NCBI GenBank assembly: GCA_965153355.1
Contig: OZ231127.1
Coordinates: forward strand, 50,964,001 to 51,028,000
DNA: 64,000 nt
From: Flaccisagitta enflata
Taxonomy: Eukaryota; Chaetognatha; Sagittoidea; Aphragmophora
Reading direction: 5' to 3'
Part shown: one piece after another, positions 22,372 to 33,879 of the stretch
How positions within the stretch are numbered: position 1 is the first letter of the stretch
Layout of the letters: each line of letters starts with the position of its first letter
Position numbers and translations under genes: made by a program
The notes under the pieces: generated by a model
What the model saw: only the letters and a program-made list of their open reading frames with translations
Database searches by the model: none
What the model was told of the DNA's origin: nothing

Positions 22372-23490
22372 AGTCGCAAAAGCGTTAAGATGGTCAGCGA
22401 TACCCGTTGCCCCATTGTGAGTGTATAGGTGTGAAGTTTAGAAGGGTGGCCCCGAAGGCGGATGACCTATGCTTAGTAAATCTCAGGGATTTGGGCCTCA
22501 AGGCTGGGATTTGGGCCTCAAGGCTGGGATTTGGGCCTCAAGGCTGGGATTTGGGCCTCAAGGCTGGGATTTGGGCCTCAAGGCTGGGATTTGGGCCTCA
22601 AGGCTGGGATTTGGGCCTCAAGGCTGGGATTTGGGCCTCAAGGCTGGGATTTGGGCCTCAAGGCTGGGATTTGGGCCTCAAGGCTGGGATTTGGGCCTCA
22701 AGGTCTGGGATTTGGGCCTCAGGTCTGAAGTTGAATTTCAAGGCTGGGATTTGAGCCTCAGGCTGGGATTTGGTCTCAAGGCTGGATTTGGGCCTCAAGG
22801 CTGGGATTTGGGGCCTCAAGGCTGGGATTTGGGCCTCAAGGCTGGGATTTGGGCCTCAAGGCTGGGATTTGGGCCTCAAGGCTGGGATTTGGGCCTCAAG
22901 GCTGGTCTGAAAGGGTAGATTTCAGGTCTGAAAGGGTAGATTTCAGGTCTGAAAGGGTAGATTTTAGGTCTGAAAGGGTAGATTTCAGGTCTGAAAGGGT
23001 AGATTTCAGGTCTGAAAGGGTAGATTTCAGGTCTGAAAGGGTAGATTTCAGGTCTGAAAGGGTAGATTTCAGGTCTGAAAGGGTAGATTTCAGGTCTGAA
23101 AGGGTAGATTTCAGGTCTGAAAGGGTAGATTTCAGGTCTGAAAGGGTAGATTTCAGGTCTGAAAGGGTAGATTTCAGGTCTGAAAAGGTAGATTTCAGGT
23201 CTGAAAGGGTAGATTTCAGGTCTGAAAGGGTAGATTTCAGGTCTGAAAGGGTAGATTTCAGGTCTGAAAGGGTAGATTTCAAGTCTGAAAGGGTAGATTT
23301 CAAGTCTGAAAGGGTAGATTTCAAGTCTGAAAGGGTAGATTTCAAGTCTGAAAGGGTAGATTTCAAGTCTGAAAGGGTAGATTTCAGGCCTGTGAGGGCC
23401 TGGGGGATGAATGGACGGAATGACAAAAGTCCCTCTGTGTTCTATAGGACTTCGTCCCTTTGGGGCCGCTGCCCAAAAAGGGACATATCA
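22372..23490. mobile_element. Family B element with two different minisatellites
   Basis: The left end has inverted AGTCGCAAAAGCG, GATGGTCAGCGATACC and GATGACCTATGCTT landmarks. A 20-bp array of GGGCCTCAAGGCTGGGATTT fills 22483-22905. It switches abruptly to a 21-bp array (22906-23387) built on GTCTGAAAGGGTAGATTTCA. The right end has TGTGTTCTATAGGACTTCGT and GGGGCCGCTGCCC. Both arrays are almost homogeneous. Confidence 0.7.
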
Positions 23491-23734
23491 CCAAATGAAC
23501 AAAACCTGAGAACATTTCGCACCTTTACAGTGTAAACGTTAAATAAGGGTTATTATCCAAAGCTTTTAAGGTTGGCAAGGGGCCTCAAGCAGGATGGATA
23601 GATACAGATGTAAAGAAATTCTTCCCTATGTTGTTAAGGACTTATGCCCTTTGGGGCCGCTGCCCAGAAGGCAAAGTGTTATTCTACGGCACAGATGATA
23701 CAATCGTGTGAGGTGTTTATCTTTACCTTAATCC

Positions 23735-23840
23735 TGTGATTTTTGGCGATGAACATAATCGGTTGCGTGCGCTGGGCAGGGGCTGTAACATGAAAACTGA
23801 CATTTAACATAAAAGCCTGATCGACAAACCGACTCGACAC
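23735..23840 (+). mobile_element. Truncated family A copy
   Basis: Contains CGGTTGCGTGCGCTGGGCAGGGGC and a GACAAACCGACTCGACA end without its own hairpin. It abuts the next, inverted element. Confidence 0.45.
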
Positions 23841-24254
23841 TTTTTAGTCGCGTGAACGCGACTCTAGATGCCGCTATGTTGGTCTGTCGGTCCGTCACAT
23901 TTTTGAAATATAGGCTCAGAAGTCATTTTAAAGATTATTCAAGGTAATTATAGGTAATTTAAGATAATTATAGGTAAATAAAGGTATTTTAGTAATTTGT
24001 ATCATACAAGTCAGAAAAGTTGTCTGGGACTATAAATTAGTAGTAATTATAGATAGGTAATCATTGATAATTTAATGTAATTGTAGGTAATTATAGGTAT
24101 TTACAGGGAGTTGTAGGTAACTGTGGGTAATTATAGGAAGATATAAGTACTTACAGTTATCTTCATTATCTTTATTGCCTTAATTAATTATTTGATTACC
24201 TTTATTACTTTTATTACCCTTATTACCACGCGACTAAGGTTTGTTGACCTTGTT
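23841..24254 (-). mobile_element. Family A element, minus strand
   Basis: T5, hairpin AGTCGCGTGAACGCGACT, CTAGATGCCGCTATG, (GTCY)n, and a core of GGTAATTATA-like decamers. It ends CCACGCGACTAAGG and GACCTTGTTT (the 5' end on the minus strand). The 5' motif complements the hairpin arm. Confidence 0.75.
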
Positions 24255-24379
24255 TTTTTGAGAACCTAGTTTATATGAACATAACTTTATGATAAAGCCT
24301 TGAAATACATAGCTTAAAAAATTATGGACTTCATAGTTATTTTATTGATAATTCTCTCTCTCTTTTGAAGGGTCCTGGC

Positions 24380-24495
24380 AAACAAGGCCTAGTAGGCCAA
24401 TAGGTGCGACGGTGTGGATCGTCGAACGAATGCGTTACTGACCGACAGACCAACGGACACAGCCAGATATAGAGGTGCTTTGTCGCACCTAAAAA
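24380..24495 (+). mobile_element. Family A element, GGTGC type (116 bp)
   Basis: AAACAAGGCCTAGTAGGCCA, ATAGGTGCGACGG, TGTGGATCGTCGAACGAATG, a short GACC tract, then 3' hairpin AGGTGCTTTGTCGCACCT and AAAAA. Compact copy without a satellite core. Confidence 0.75.
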
Positions 24496-24514
24496 TGAGG
24501 TTCTCGTAAAAGAT

Positions 24515-24640
24515 ATCAAGGCCAAGTAGGCCAATACATGTAAGGTGCGACATGTGGATCGTCGAACGAATGCGTTACTCACCGATCGACCGACTAACCG
24601 ACCGAGCTAGTTATAGAGGTGCTTTGTCGCACCTAAAAAG
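24515..24640 (+). mobile_element. Family A element, GGTGC type (second copy)
   Basis: Same subfamily as the copy ending 20 bp upstream, with the same orientation, the same GTGGATCGTCGAACGAATGC block and the same 3' hairpin AGGTGCTTTGTCGCACCT. A close tandem pair. Confidence 0.75.
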
Positions 24641-24649
24641 TATAATAGT

Positions 24650-25045
24650 TAAAGAATTGCTTGCACGACACTGCACTGAGACTGAAACTAGAAATCCCCA
24701 TTCTCCATTGTTAACATCCTACTCGCCATTTGCACTAACGCCAGTATATATATCTCTCCTCCCATCCGACTTCCTCATCCCCTCTCTATAACCCAACCAC
24801 TCCTCTGCCTTTTCCTCTTCATTCGTGTACTTCGATACTAGATGGAAAAATCTCTTCGTTTTCTGCCAAGAAACGAGAAGATTTTCGCGTCTTGTTGCTC
24901 GTCTATCGTCGTCGGCATTTTACCCTCGCCGAGGAACGAAGAGAGGCGCTACTTAGCCTAAGGTCGACGTGACCCCCCAATTTTACCAGTGAGAGCCAAC
25001 TAGGAGAAGCTAGAAGGCGAACACTAAAATCGCCTGGTGAACTCC
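24650..25045 (+). promoter_or_regulatory. Promoter-like unique block before the giant (TC)n tract
   Basis: Unique, GC-richer DNA with TATATATATCTC near 24747 and a 39-codon open frame at 24842-24961 (starts MEKSLRFLPRNEK). A donor-like CTGGTGAAC (about 25034) lies just before the pyrimidine tract. It may be an alternative first exon of a downstream gene. This is inferred from composition and position only. Confidence 0.3.
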
Positions 25046-26070
<1,025 letters not shown>

Positions 26071-26075
<5 letters not shown>

Positions 26076-26487
26076 CATTCTCCACCTCAATATTTCACGA
26101 GCCTGAAATTAACAGATACGTGTGTGTTAGTTCTAGAATCCTTCTTTCATTTTTTCACTCAAAATTTAAACCTTCGCTAAAAGAGAAAACACTTTCCGTT
26201 CGAACTCGATTCATATCACCTCGAATTGTTTGCGGCTTTCTATCCTTTTTACTGAAATGAATTTCTATGGATGATTATTTAAGAAACTAGGAGTTTGGTT
26301 TTTGACATCAAGTGGCTGTGTGATCGAATTTGTTTTTCATGAGACAAAAGACAAACAGTATCAGAACACTAAGAGCACAGGCCTTACCAGTTGAAAATCA
26401 AAGGCCATTTTAAAGAAAAATAAGATTTTGGTTAGTTTTTGTATCTTTTTTGGACTTGAACCTTGATGACAAAATTATTTCATTCAG
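26071..26487. other. No feature recognised
   Basis: Unique AT-rich DNA; no supported exon. Confidence 0.4.
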
Positions 26488-26879
26488 TTTTTAGTCGCGT
26501 GCACGCGACTTTATACCTTGCCGTGACGGTCGGTAGGTCGGTCCGTCCGTAACATTTTTAAAATTATGACTTTTTAAGGTAATTCAAGGTACTCTAGGGT
26601 ATTTCAGGGTACTTTAGGGTACTTTAGGGAATTTATGTTATTCCAGGTACTTAAGGTACTTTAGGGTACTTTCAGATATTTTCAGGTACTTCTAGGTATT
26701 TTGAGTATTTTTGGGTATTTTTGGGTGTTTTTGGGTATTGTATTATACCAATATTGTATCGATATTGTATCGATATTGAATCGACATTGTATCAATACAT
26801 ATCGCGTGGCCTTGGGAGGGAGGAACTCTTTTGTTTGTCATTTCCAGACGCACGCGACTGTTGCCCTCTTGGGCTTGTT
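26488..26879 (-). mobile_element. Family A element, minus strand
   Basis: T5 and perfect hairpin AGTCGCGTGCACGCGACT, TTATACCTTG, (GTCS)n, and a core of GGTACTTTAG-like units plus ATCGATATTGT units. It ends CGCACGCGACTGTTGCCCTC and TTGGGCTTGTT. Its 5' block matches the copy at 11638-11881. Confidence 0.8.
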
Positions 26880-27125
26880 CTATCTGGAACCAAAGTATAT
26901 CAACGAAATCATAACTAGCTGATTCTTCAAAAGCATAGAAAGCAAGCTATTTGCTGTGAGAAAAAATTTTCTATTTCATATAGCTTCTAAATGTTACTAG
27001 GAATCCTCAATTATATTTCCTCTGGGCACACAATCTGTGGTCATTTCCACAATAAACCGGCCCAGCTGACATAATAGGCAAAATATTGTTGATAATGAAA
27101 GTTGTTACAAGATATTATTTAGGTA

Positions 27126-27498
27126 CTACTCGACTCATAAAAAGAGCCGCACTTTTAAATGGCAAATTGTCGAACTGAATTTCAAAATAATTAAAAAGCT
27201 CTTGAATATGTTTCATTTGGCTCTAATCCGGAAATTCTAGCTTTGTTTAGAAATGGCATAAGAATGAGTAAAAACATTGTTATTTTCAATTTGCAATCCT
27301 AGTGAAAAATGAGCCTTTTTATAAATAATAAGATAACTTTGATAAGCTTTAGCGCCTAAACCGTTTGAGATACAGGTTTGAGATTGGTTTAGAATGAAAG
27401 AAAATTTCAAAATCTTTCAAATCATTTTAACAAAAAAATGTTCAAATCCTTTGTTTTTAACTCAAAATAGTGTGCGTCTTTTTTTTTTAGTCGAGTAG
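27126..27498. mobile_element. MITE with CTACTCGACT ends and TA flanks
   Basis: Terminal inverted repeats CTACTCGACT...AAAAAGA.CGCAC and their complement ending GTCGAGTAG are flanked by TA. The interior has inverted halves (GTTTAGAAATGGC...; CCTAAACCGTTTGAGATACA). It provides the complete reference for fragments at 9640, 12170, 42595 and 48890. No reading frame. Confidence 0.7.
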
Positions 27499-27500
27499 TA

Positions 27501-28590
27501 TCAGTGCCTAATTACGTTCTTTTATACTTGAGATTTTGACAGGCTATGTAGCAAAAACTGGGGTAGAATCAGCTTACTTTTTATGTCACATTGATGTCCT
27601 ACTCAAAACCACTATGGAAAGGACATCAAGAAATCATTAAGCCCACCTTACTATGGGTTATTTTTGTTTGATTGCAATCCTTAAAGAAGCATCAAAAATT
27701 TGAGGTTGACCAGTTGTCATTTATTAAAGTAAAATTTCAGTTAGTTAAACTCAATATATATAGATTATGATATTTCTAATATTGATATGTAGTAGTTTAT
27801 TATGTTTTAGATGACAATCTTTTAAGTATCATTGAAATTTTTTTTTTCATATTATTTTAGACCTTAATGTTAATTCTAGTTTGAGATATTGATTTTTGAA
27901 GATAGTGTCTTAATGTGTTAATATTCTGTTACATTTCTTTTACTTTTATTTCCATAAAAATTAACATTTTGGAACACATGTTTTACACGATCTAAAAGAG
28001 TATGAAACTCTGAGTATAGGGCTTAAATTTTAAGTCCGTAGATGCAACTATTATCAAATTATAACATTTAAAATATGTTTCATATTTTTGTTCTAGATTC
28101 GTGTTTGTTTTGGTTGTTATATTTTATATTATTGTTTTATAAATTTTAACATATTCAGGGGCTTAATTTCAGCCAGTCCAGTTTAATGTGGAAACTACCT
28201 TATACCTTTTATGCGTTTGAAAGATCTTATTTTCATTTTGTTGATATACTTTAATGTAATGTCCTGTGAGCCATGTGTGTAGCTATGCCCATTAGTTGTT
28301 TATTGGTTGGTTTTGCGTTTTATTTCACTAAGTTGATTTCTAGCAATTATTCAGTTAAGAAATGTGAAAATTTGAAATTATCTTCTTAAAAAACATGAGT
28401 TGGTCAATCAGCAAACCCATTTTGATTTAGTTAGGTGATTGAGAGGCTCAGTTATTTTGATTTTTATGTAAGCGACTCATACATGGTTTCTTGATGGAGT
28501 ACACTCAAAGGGCTGTCTAGCAACTTGTAGTGGAAGGGGTTTTGCTAGTTTAAATCCCCAGAAATGAGTGAAAAGAAAACAAATGACACG
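27501..28590. other. No feature recognised
   Basis: AT-rich DNA with no supported gene or repeat. Confidence 0.45.
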
Positions 28591-28599
28591 GGGTCACAA

Positions 28600-28845
28600 T
28601 ATTGTTGCGGACGGGTGAGCAAGGGCATCAAACCTCGATCCACATGGCCACACCCCAACTCCCACCCCATGCTCAAACATACACAAAAAAATATCCAAAA
28701 TGCTCATTTTTCCATTTTTCGACTCGATCAGTATGAGCTTGAGTTCAAGCTTGGGATCGGGCCTCTTGGCTGGGATTTGGACCTGGAGGCTCAGATTTGG
28801 GCCTCAAGGCTGGGATCTGGGTCTCTAGGCTAGGATTTTGGCGGG
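28600..28845 (+). mobile_element. Truncated family A 5' part with family B-like units
   Basis: TGTTGCGGACGGGTGAGCAA and TTTTTCGACTCGATCAGTATGA match the GTTGCG subfamily. They are followed by four diverged 20-bp units like GGGCCTCAAGGCTGGGATCT. The 3' hairpin is missing. Confidence 0.5.
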
Positions 28846-29413
28846 TATTTTGACTGTATTATTCCGGCACAGCAAAGCTCAGGTGTAGTGTAACATAACT
28901 AAGCTCAAAAATAAAAAAGCCATGGGCCCCTGGGGGTCCCTTCGGACCTCACTAAAGCTCCTCAAAAAACTGAAAAAAATGATTTTATTATAGTTGGAAA
29001 TCCCTAGCTATAAAATCAAGGAAGTACTGACAAGTACTCCCTGATTTTTTTGCATACAGGTTCAGTTATACCCAAAGATGCATTTTCTAAAAAAAATAGG
29101 GTTACAAGGGGGGTACCTGACCCTCTAATATTCCGCCAAAGATAGCCGAATTTCCTCAAAAAAGTTAATTTCGCCAACTTTAATGCCACATAACTCTTAA
29201 TATATTCACTTCAGGCATGAAATAAAGATACCAAAACATAGCCCTGATTGTCCACTACAACCACAAAAAATTTAAAGCAAATTGGAGAACTTTGATTTTT
29301 TACCCTTCCCCCTCCCGCCCCCAAAATGTTTTTTTTTTTTAAGTTTGGGGGGGTTCCCGAAATAGTGAAGGGCCCAAATCTTGGGGAATCTATTTTTTTC
29401 ACCTATGTAACTA

Positions 29414-29848
29414 CACGCCGTATTTTTTATAAGAACACTGTTTTTTGAAGTGAGGCTCAGCGTTCTTATTTTTTAGCCAGTTTCAGCCTCAAACGTTCTT
29501 AATACGTTCTGATTTTTGTAGTATTGGAGAATCATAATCATAGTTGCTAGCTATTTAAAATCAATGAAATCAATGTCCTCTATTCTCAGTTAATACAAAA
29601 TTTTGTTTTTGTAAGTTATAGAATTACAGAAAATGGTAATGATAAAGCTAATTGGTCGAATAATTGTTTAGGTTAGAAGATTCTTTACAACTTTTGATAG
29701 TTTCCTTAAAAAATTATATCAAAATTTACTTAAAAACATATTTATGCCAAAATCTGAGCCTCAGCATGTTCCTAAAATGTTCTTATTTTTTCACCAAATC
29801 TGAGGCTGATGTTCTTATAAACAGTGTTCTTAGACAAAATACAGCGTG
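29414..29848. mobile_element. TA-flanked MITE (CACNCNNTATTTTTTATAAG ends)
   Basis: Ends CACGCCGTATTTTTTATAAG and the complement CAGCGTG, flanked by TA (29412-29413, 29849-29850). Subterminal blocks with GTTCTTATTTTT and GAGGCT are inverted on the two sides. The same family sits at 50201-50629. Confidence 0.7.
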
Positions 29849-30192
29849 TAACTGGTAGAAAAAAAATTAGCCAAAAAGTCGATTTTTTTAACTGTACAAC
29901 CAATTTCTAACATTTGGTCCTTTGGCGGATTGTGCACTGTACTGTACTTTGAAATTAGGGACCTAAGAAATTTGGTCCTGGATGTTATATCCAAAATGTC
30001 GTTAAATCAGGTGACGGAAAGGCGGTAGTCCACTGTACACTTTTTATATACCTAGTTTTTAAGAAAATCAAGGCTTGAAATTGCTCCAAAATTAAGAATA
30101 TTGTAGTTATTTTATTAGTAGCTATCTCTATCTCTTTCGAAGGCTTCAGCCAAAAAATGACGCTCTTATAAAAAATAAAGTGTATTTCTCTA

Positions 30193-30593
30193 CAGATAGG
30201 ACACTAATAAGAGCGGAGGAGGGACCCAAAGTTTTAGCATCACCCCCTACAGCTTATTTGGGTCAAGCAAATTTCTCACTTGCTGTGGCGGAATATATCT
30301 TGGGTGGATACAAGTGGCGCCACCGCGGTAATTTTTGAATTTCCACCTAGAACACCCCTAAATTATCAAAATTGAAGAAAAATTTGTTAAATTTTTTGGG
30401 GGGCCTTTGAGGGTGATTTTGCGTAAACTAAGGGCGTTTTAGGTGGAAATTCTAAAATCGCCACAGTGGCGCCAATTGTATCCACCTGAGGTATAAACCG
30501 CCATAGCAAGTGTGAAGAATGTTTGAGCTATTTAAGCTGTAGGGGGTGATGCTAAAACTTTGGGTCCCTCCGCTCTTATTAGGGTCCCGTCTG
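30193..30593. mobile_element. 401-bp foldback MITE with TA flanks
   Basis: Ends CAGATAGGACACTAATAAGA and its near-complement ending CCGTCTG, flanked by TA (30191-30192, 30594-30595). Arms pair almost to the centre near 30395, including CACCCCCTACAGCT/AGCTGTAGGGGGTG. No coding capacity. Confidence 0.8.
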
Positions 30594-30599
30594 TAAATC

Positions 30600-31162
30600 T
30601 TCGCTGCAATCTTTCACCTTTGCACCTTTCCTCATTTTCGCCCGTAGGCTGCCCTTGGTTCGTCTGCGTCGGTTAACAACGAATGCGGAAGAAACGTTGA
30701 CCCTGGAACTAGATTCTAGCCGACCACACATATGTACATTTGAGTAGACGTAGAAATCTCTCCTCCCGACTGAATGACTTACAAGGAGGATTCTTCTTAA
30801 CTTTCTGAAGAAGCCGGCATCATCACTAACGTTGAATCGACAGCAGCCCTCTCCTCTTCCTTCTACTCAATTTCTCTCTCAACGTGCGTCTTCTCTCAAC
30901 CCCAACATTCGAAAAAGTCTCTTGGAAGGCGCGCGTGCGCGTTCTTTTGTACGTGTGCTTGTCTGCGCGTTAGGGTGACTTTTCAAAGTATAACTATCCT
31001 CCTTCGCTTCATAAGTTGAGAGCGTTCACCCTAGACGTCTACCTACGGAAGTCCACGCGAACTCTCCTGGATTGCGTCTTGGCCGCGGCTGCTGCGGCCA
31101 TCACTGCACCAGACTATTTTCCCTCCCCTGAGAAGGTCGCGCCACGTTACCAGTCAGCCCAG
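30600..31162 (+). promoter_or_regulatory. Probable promoter and noncoding first exon of the zinc-finger gene
   Basis: A GC-richer, non-repetitive island just past a MITE. It ends in a consensus-like donor (CAG then GTAACA, junction after 31162) that runs straight into (TC)n. The only strong acceptor before the zinc-finger frame is at 35079, so this is a plausible 5' UTR exon. The transcription start is not visible. Splicing to 35080 is inferred, not seen. Confidence 0.4.
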
Positions 31163-31175
31163 GTAACAAATCTTC

Positions 31176-31275
<100 letters not shown>

Positions 31276-31342
31276 TACCTTACACTCACAATCATCCTCG
31301 TTATACTACACTCGACTGATACGTGATGTATTGATGGACAAA

Positions 31343-31345
<3 letters not shown>

Positions 31346-31429
<84 letters not shown>

Positions 31430-31448
31430 TCTCTCTCTCTCTCTCTCT
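31346..31448. repeat. (TC)n microsatellite
   Basis: About 50 TC units with one CT-to-CCT interruption, running into the GGGCAGTGGCCCTGAAGGGG family B end. Confidence 0.95.
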
Positions 31449-31700
31449 GGGCAGTGGCCCTGAAGGGGCCCGATGTCCGATGATACCACACTTAGCAATT
31501 CATTTCTCCAGCTTTCTATTTTTGCCCCCCTCTAGGCCCCAAATCATCCTAATCCAGCCATAAATTAGCCTTGCCATGCCGGAAATCGGCCCTCTTGTAT
31601 TTACCCTCCATGGCCTCAAATTAGCCATCCATGGCTTCAAATTAGGCCCATATGGCCTCAGGTTTATCTTCCCATTTGGACGGGTGGGAAGGGGCATACA
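31449..31700 (+). mobile_element. Family B fragment
   Basis: GGGCAGTGGCCCTGAAGGGG left end, then diverged 21-bp units (GGCCTCAAATTAGCCATCCA-like). Confidence 0.5.
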
Positions 31701-31803
31701 TCCCACCCTGCACCCCCTCCAACACACATGTGAACGCACACAATATCACAACAGCGGCATCTTAAATGGGCGTTTTCTCTTTCTCTGGGCAGTGGCCTCT
31801 GAA

Positions 31804-32422
31804 CACGTCACGGGGGAGGCTTTCATAGGTCAAGAAAAATTCTTGGTCATAATCGAGAGTGATTTGGGCCTCAGGAAGGTTTATTTTTTCACTTCATACC
31901 AAAACAAAATTTCTTTTACTTCAAAATTTTTTTAAAATGCCGTAAAATACCGTCAAAAGCCGTAAAATTGGCATTTTTGACAGTTTTTTTAGTCTAAAAC
32001 AGCCACAAAGGTAATAAAATAGCAATCAATGATTATTTGGCACTAAGACACATTCATGCATAAATACAGGCCGATATGTCATCAATTAGTATCATTTTGT
32101 GCCGTAAAATGACGTAAAAAGCCGTAAAAATAGCATTTTTTGATGACGAGTTGGCCTGTATTTATGTATGAATGTGTCTTAGTGTCAGATAATCATTGTT
32201 TGCTTATTTTTTTACTACAGTGGCGGTTTTAGACTAAAAAAACTGTCAAAAATGCTAATTTTACAGCTTTTTAAGGCATTTTACGGTATTTTAAAAAATT
32301 TTTGAAGTAAAAAAATTTTTGTTTTGGTATGAAGTGATGAAGTAAACCTTCCTGAGGCGCAAACCACTCTCCATTATGACCGAGAATTTTTCTTGACCTA
32401 TGAAAGCCTCCCCCGTGGCGTG
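31804..32422. mobile_element. Foldback element of about 620 bp
   Basis: The left arm starts CACGTCACGGGGGAGGCTTT and the right arm ends in its complement CCCCCGTGGCGTG. Arms pair through CATAGGTCAAGAAAAATTC and the GCCGTAAAAT-rich centre (about 32110). Family B landmarks (GGGCAGTGGCC, GGGGCCGTAACCTATG) lie just outside on both sides, so the foldback occupies the place normally taken by a minisatellite. Confidence 0.7.
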
Positions 32423-32469
32423 TGAAGGGGCCGTAACCTATGATACTATACTAGGCAATTTACTTTTCC

Positions 32470-32875
32470 ACTTTTTGGAAGAGGGGACGAAGGGGAAGAG
32501 GGGACGAAGTCATGTAGAACACATGGACTTTTGTTCGTCTGTCCCCCCCTAGGCTCTCTCAGGCCTGAAATCTGCCCTCGCAGGCCTTGAATCTGCCCTC
32601 TCAGACCCAAAATCTGCCCTCTCAGGCCCAAAATCTGCCCTCTCAGACCTTAAATCTGCTCTCAGATTTTAGGCCTGAGAGGGTAGATTTTGGGGCTGAG
32701 GGGGCAGATTTCAGGCCCGAGAGGGCCTGGGGGGGCAGATGGACGGACGGACAAAAGTCCCCATGTGTTCTACAAGACTTTGTCCCCTTCGAGGCCGTTG
32801 CCCTGCTTCCTCCCACTCTAATTCACAACCATGCAGAGCAGGGCAATGGGTTTCGCTGACCACATATTGACCTTT
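32470..32875 (+). mobile_element. Family B element with inverted 21-bp units
   Basis: The left GGGGACGAAGTCATGTAGAA end and the right TGTGTTCTACAAGACTTTGT end are inverted repeats. The core holds CTCAGGCCTGAAATCTGCCC-like units that flip strand near 32660. The right flank has GCCCTGC, then GCAGGGC, then CGCTGACC. Confidence 0.65.
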
Positions 32876-32948
32876 CTACTTTCTGTACCCCTCTAGGCCC
32901 CAAATCATTCTAATCCAGCCACAAATCTAGTACCTAAGTACCAAAGTA

Positions 32949-33496
32949 CAGTAGATGTTGTCTAGACTTGTAAATACGGGGGAATTCATTACAGGAAGAC
33001 AAATAAACTTAAGAGATTGATATTTGGAATATTAACTAATAAAAGGATGTTTTATTGCCTATGGGTGTTGGTTGCTATGGAAACACATTTTCATGTATTT
33101 ACGCTAAAGTATTAATATTTCAAGAAATTTTTTGAAGGAACAGCGTTGATAATAAAATATGCTACACCTTTCCCATAATATGTTCTATAAAAATATTGCC
33201 CGTTTGGCGGTTGCTAGGGAGCATCACAGAGCTGTCACACATAGTTACGCTCCCTAGCAACCGCTAAACTAGCAATATTCTTACACAACATATTGTGAGA
33301 AAGTTATGGCAAATTTTGTTTTAAACAATATTTCTTAAAAAATTTTTTAAAAATATCGATACTTCGTGAATACATGGAAATTTGTTTCTATAGCATATCT
33401 TTTTATTAGTCTATATTCCAAATGTCAGTCTCTTAAATATATTTGTCCTCCTGTAATGAATTCCCCCGTATTTCCAAGTCTAGATGCCATCTACTG
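32949..33496. mobile_element. TA-flanked foldback MITE, uninterrupted copy
   Basis: Same family as 8315-9275. Ends CAGTAGATGTTGTCTAGACT and its complement, TA at 32947-32948 and 33497-33498, inner hairpin around CGTTTGGCGGTTGCTAGGGA (about 33199). 548 bp, no reading frame. Confidence 0.8.
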
Positions 33497-33499
33497 TAC

Positions 33500-33706
33500 T
33501 TTAGGTATTTAGGTACTTGAGTACTTAGGTAATTAGGTACATAGGTACCTAAGTACTTAAGTAGTTAGGTACTTAAGTACCCTAAAGTATCATAAAATAC
33601 CTTTAAAATGAAGACTAAAGCTATATTTCAAAAATGTTAGGTGACGGACCAACTGACAGACTGACCGACATAGCAGCTTCTAGAGTCGCGTTCACGCGAC
33701 TAAAAA
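33500..33706 (+). mobile_element. Family A element, 5'-truncated
   Basis: A GGTACTTAGGTA-like core directly follows the MITE end. It is followed by a GACC tract, ATAGCAGCTTCTAG, and the perfect 3' hairpin AGTCGCGTTCACGCGACT with AAAAAG. No AACAAGGCC start was found. Confidence 0.65.
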
Positions 33707-33724
33707 GAAAAAGAACGTAAAAGG

Positions 33725-33878
33725 AACAAGGCCGGATACACGGTCAATACCTGTTGCGGACGGGTGGGCAGGGGCGAAAATGCGCGTTTTCACACTTTCC
33801 AACTCGATCACCATGACCGACGGACCAACGGACGGACGGACAAAGCCTCTTATAGAGTTGCGTGTCCGCAACTAAAAA
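33725..33878 (+). mobile_element. Family A element, GTTGCG type
   Basis: AACAAGGCCGGATACACGGT, CCTGTTGCGGAC, GGGTGGGCAGGGGCGAAAAT, GACG tract, 3' hairpin AGTTGCGTGTCCGCAACT, AAAAAG. The cleanest short copy and a close relative of 8035-8198. Confidence 0.8.
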
Positions 33879-33879
33879 G

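Noticed and set aside
22849-23535. Repeated SERVDFR peptide frame, and the DLKSTLS frame on the other strand
   Set aside because: A 21-bp minisatellite is divisible by three, so any unit without a stop gives a periodic frame. The flanks are mobile-element ends.
24842-24961. 39-codon frame beginning MEKSLRFLPRNEK
   Set aside because: Too short, no family features and no splice context; kept only as a note in the promoter-like block.
31016-31162. Open frame with AAAAAAITAPDYF before the (TC)n tract
   Set aside because: No ATG in frame; more likely part of a noncoding first exon.
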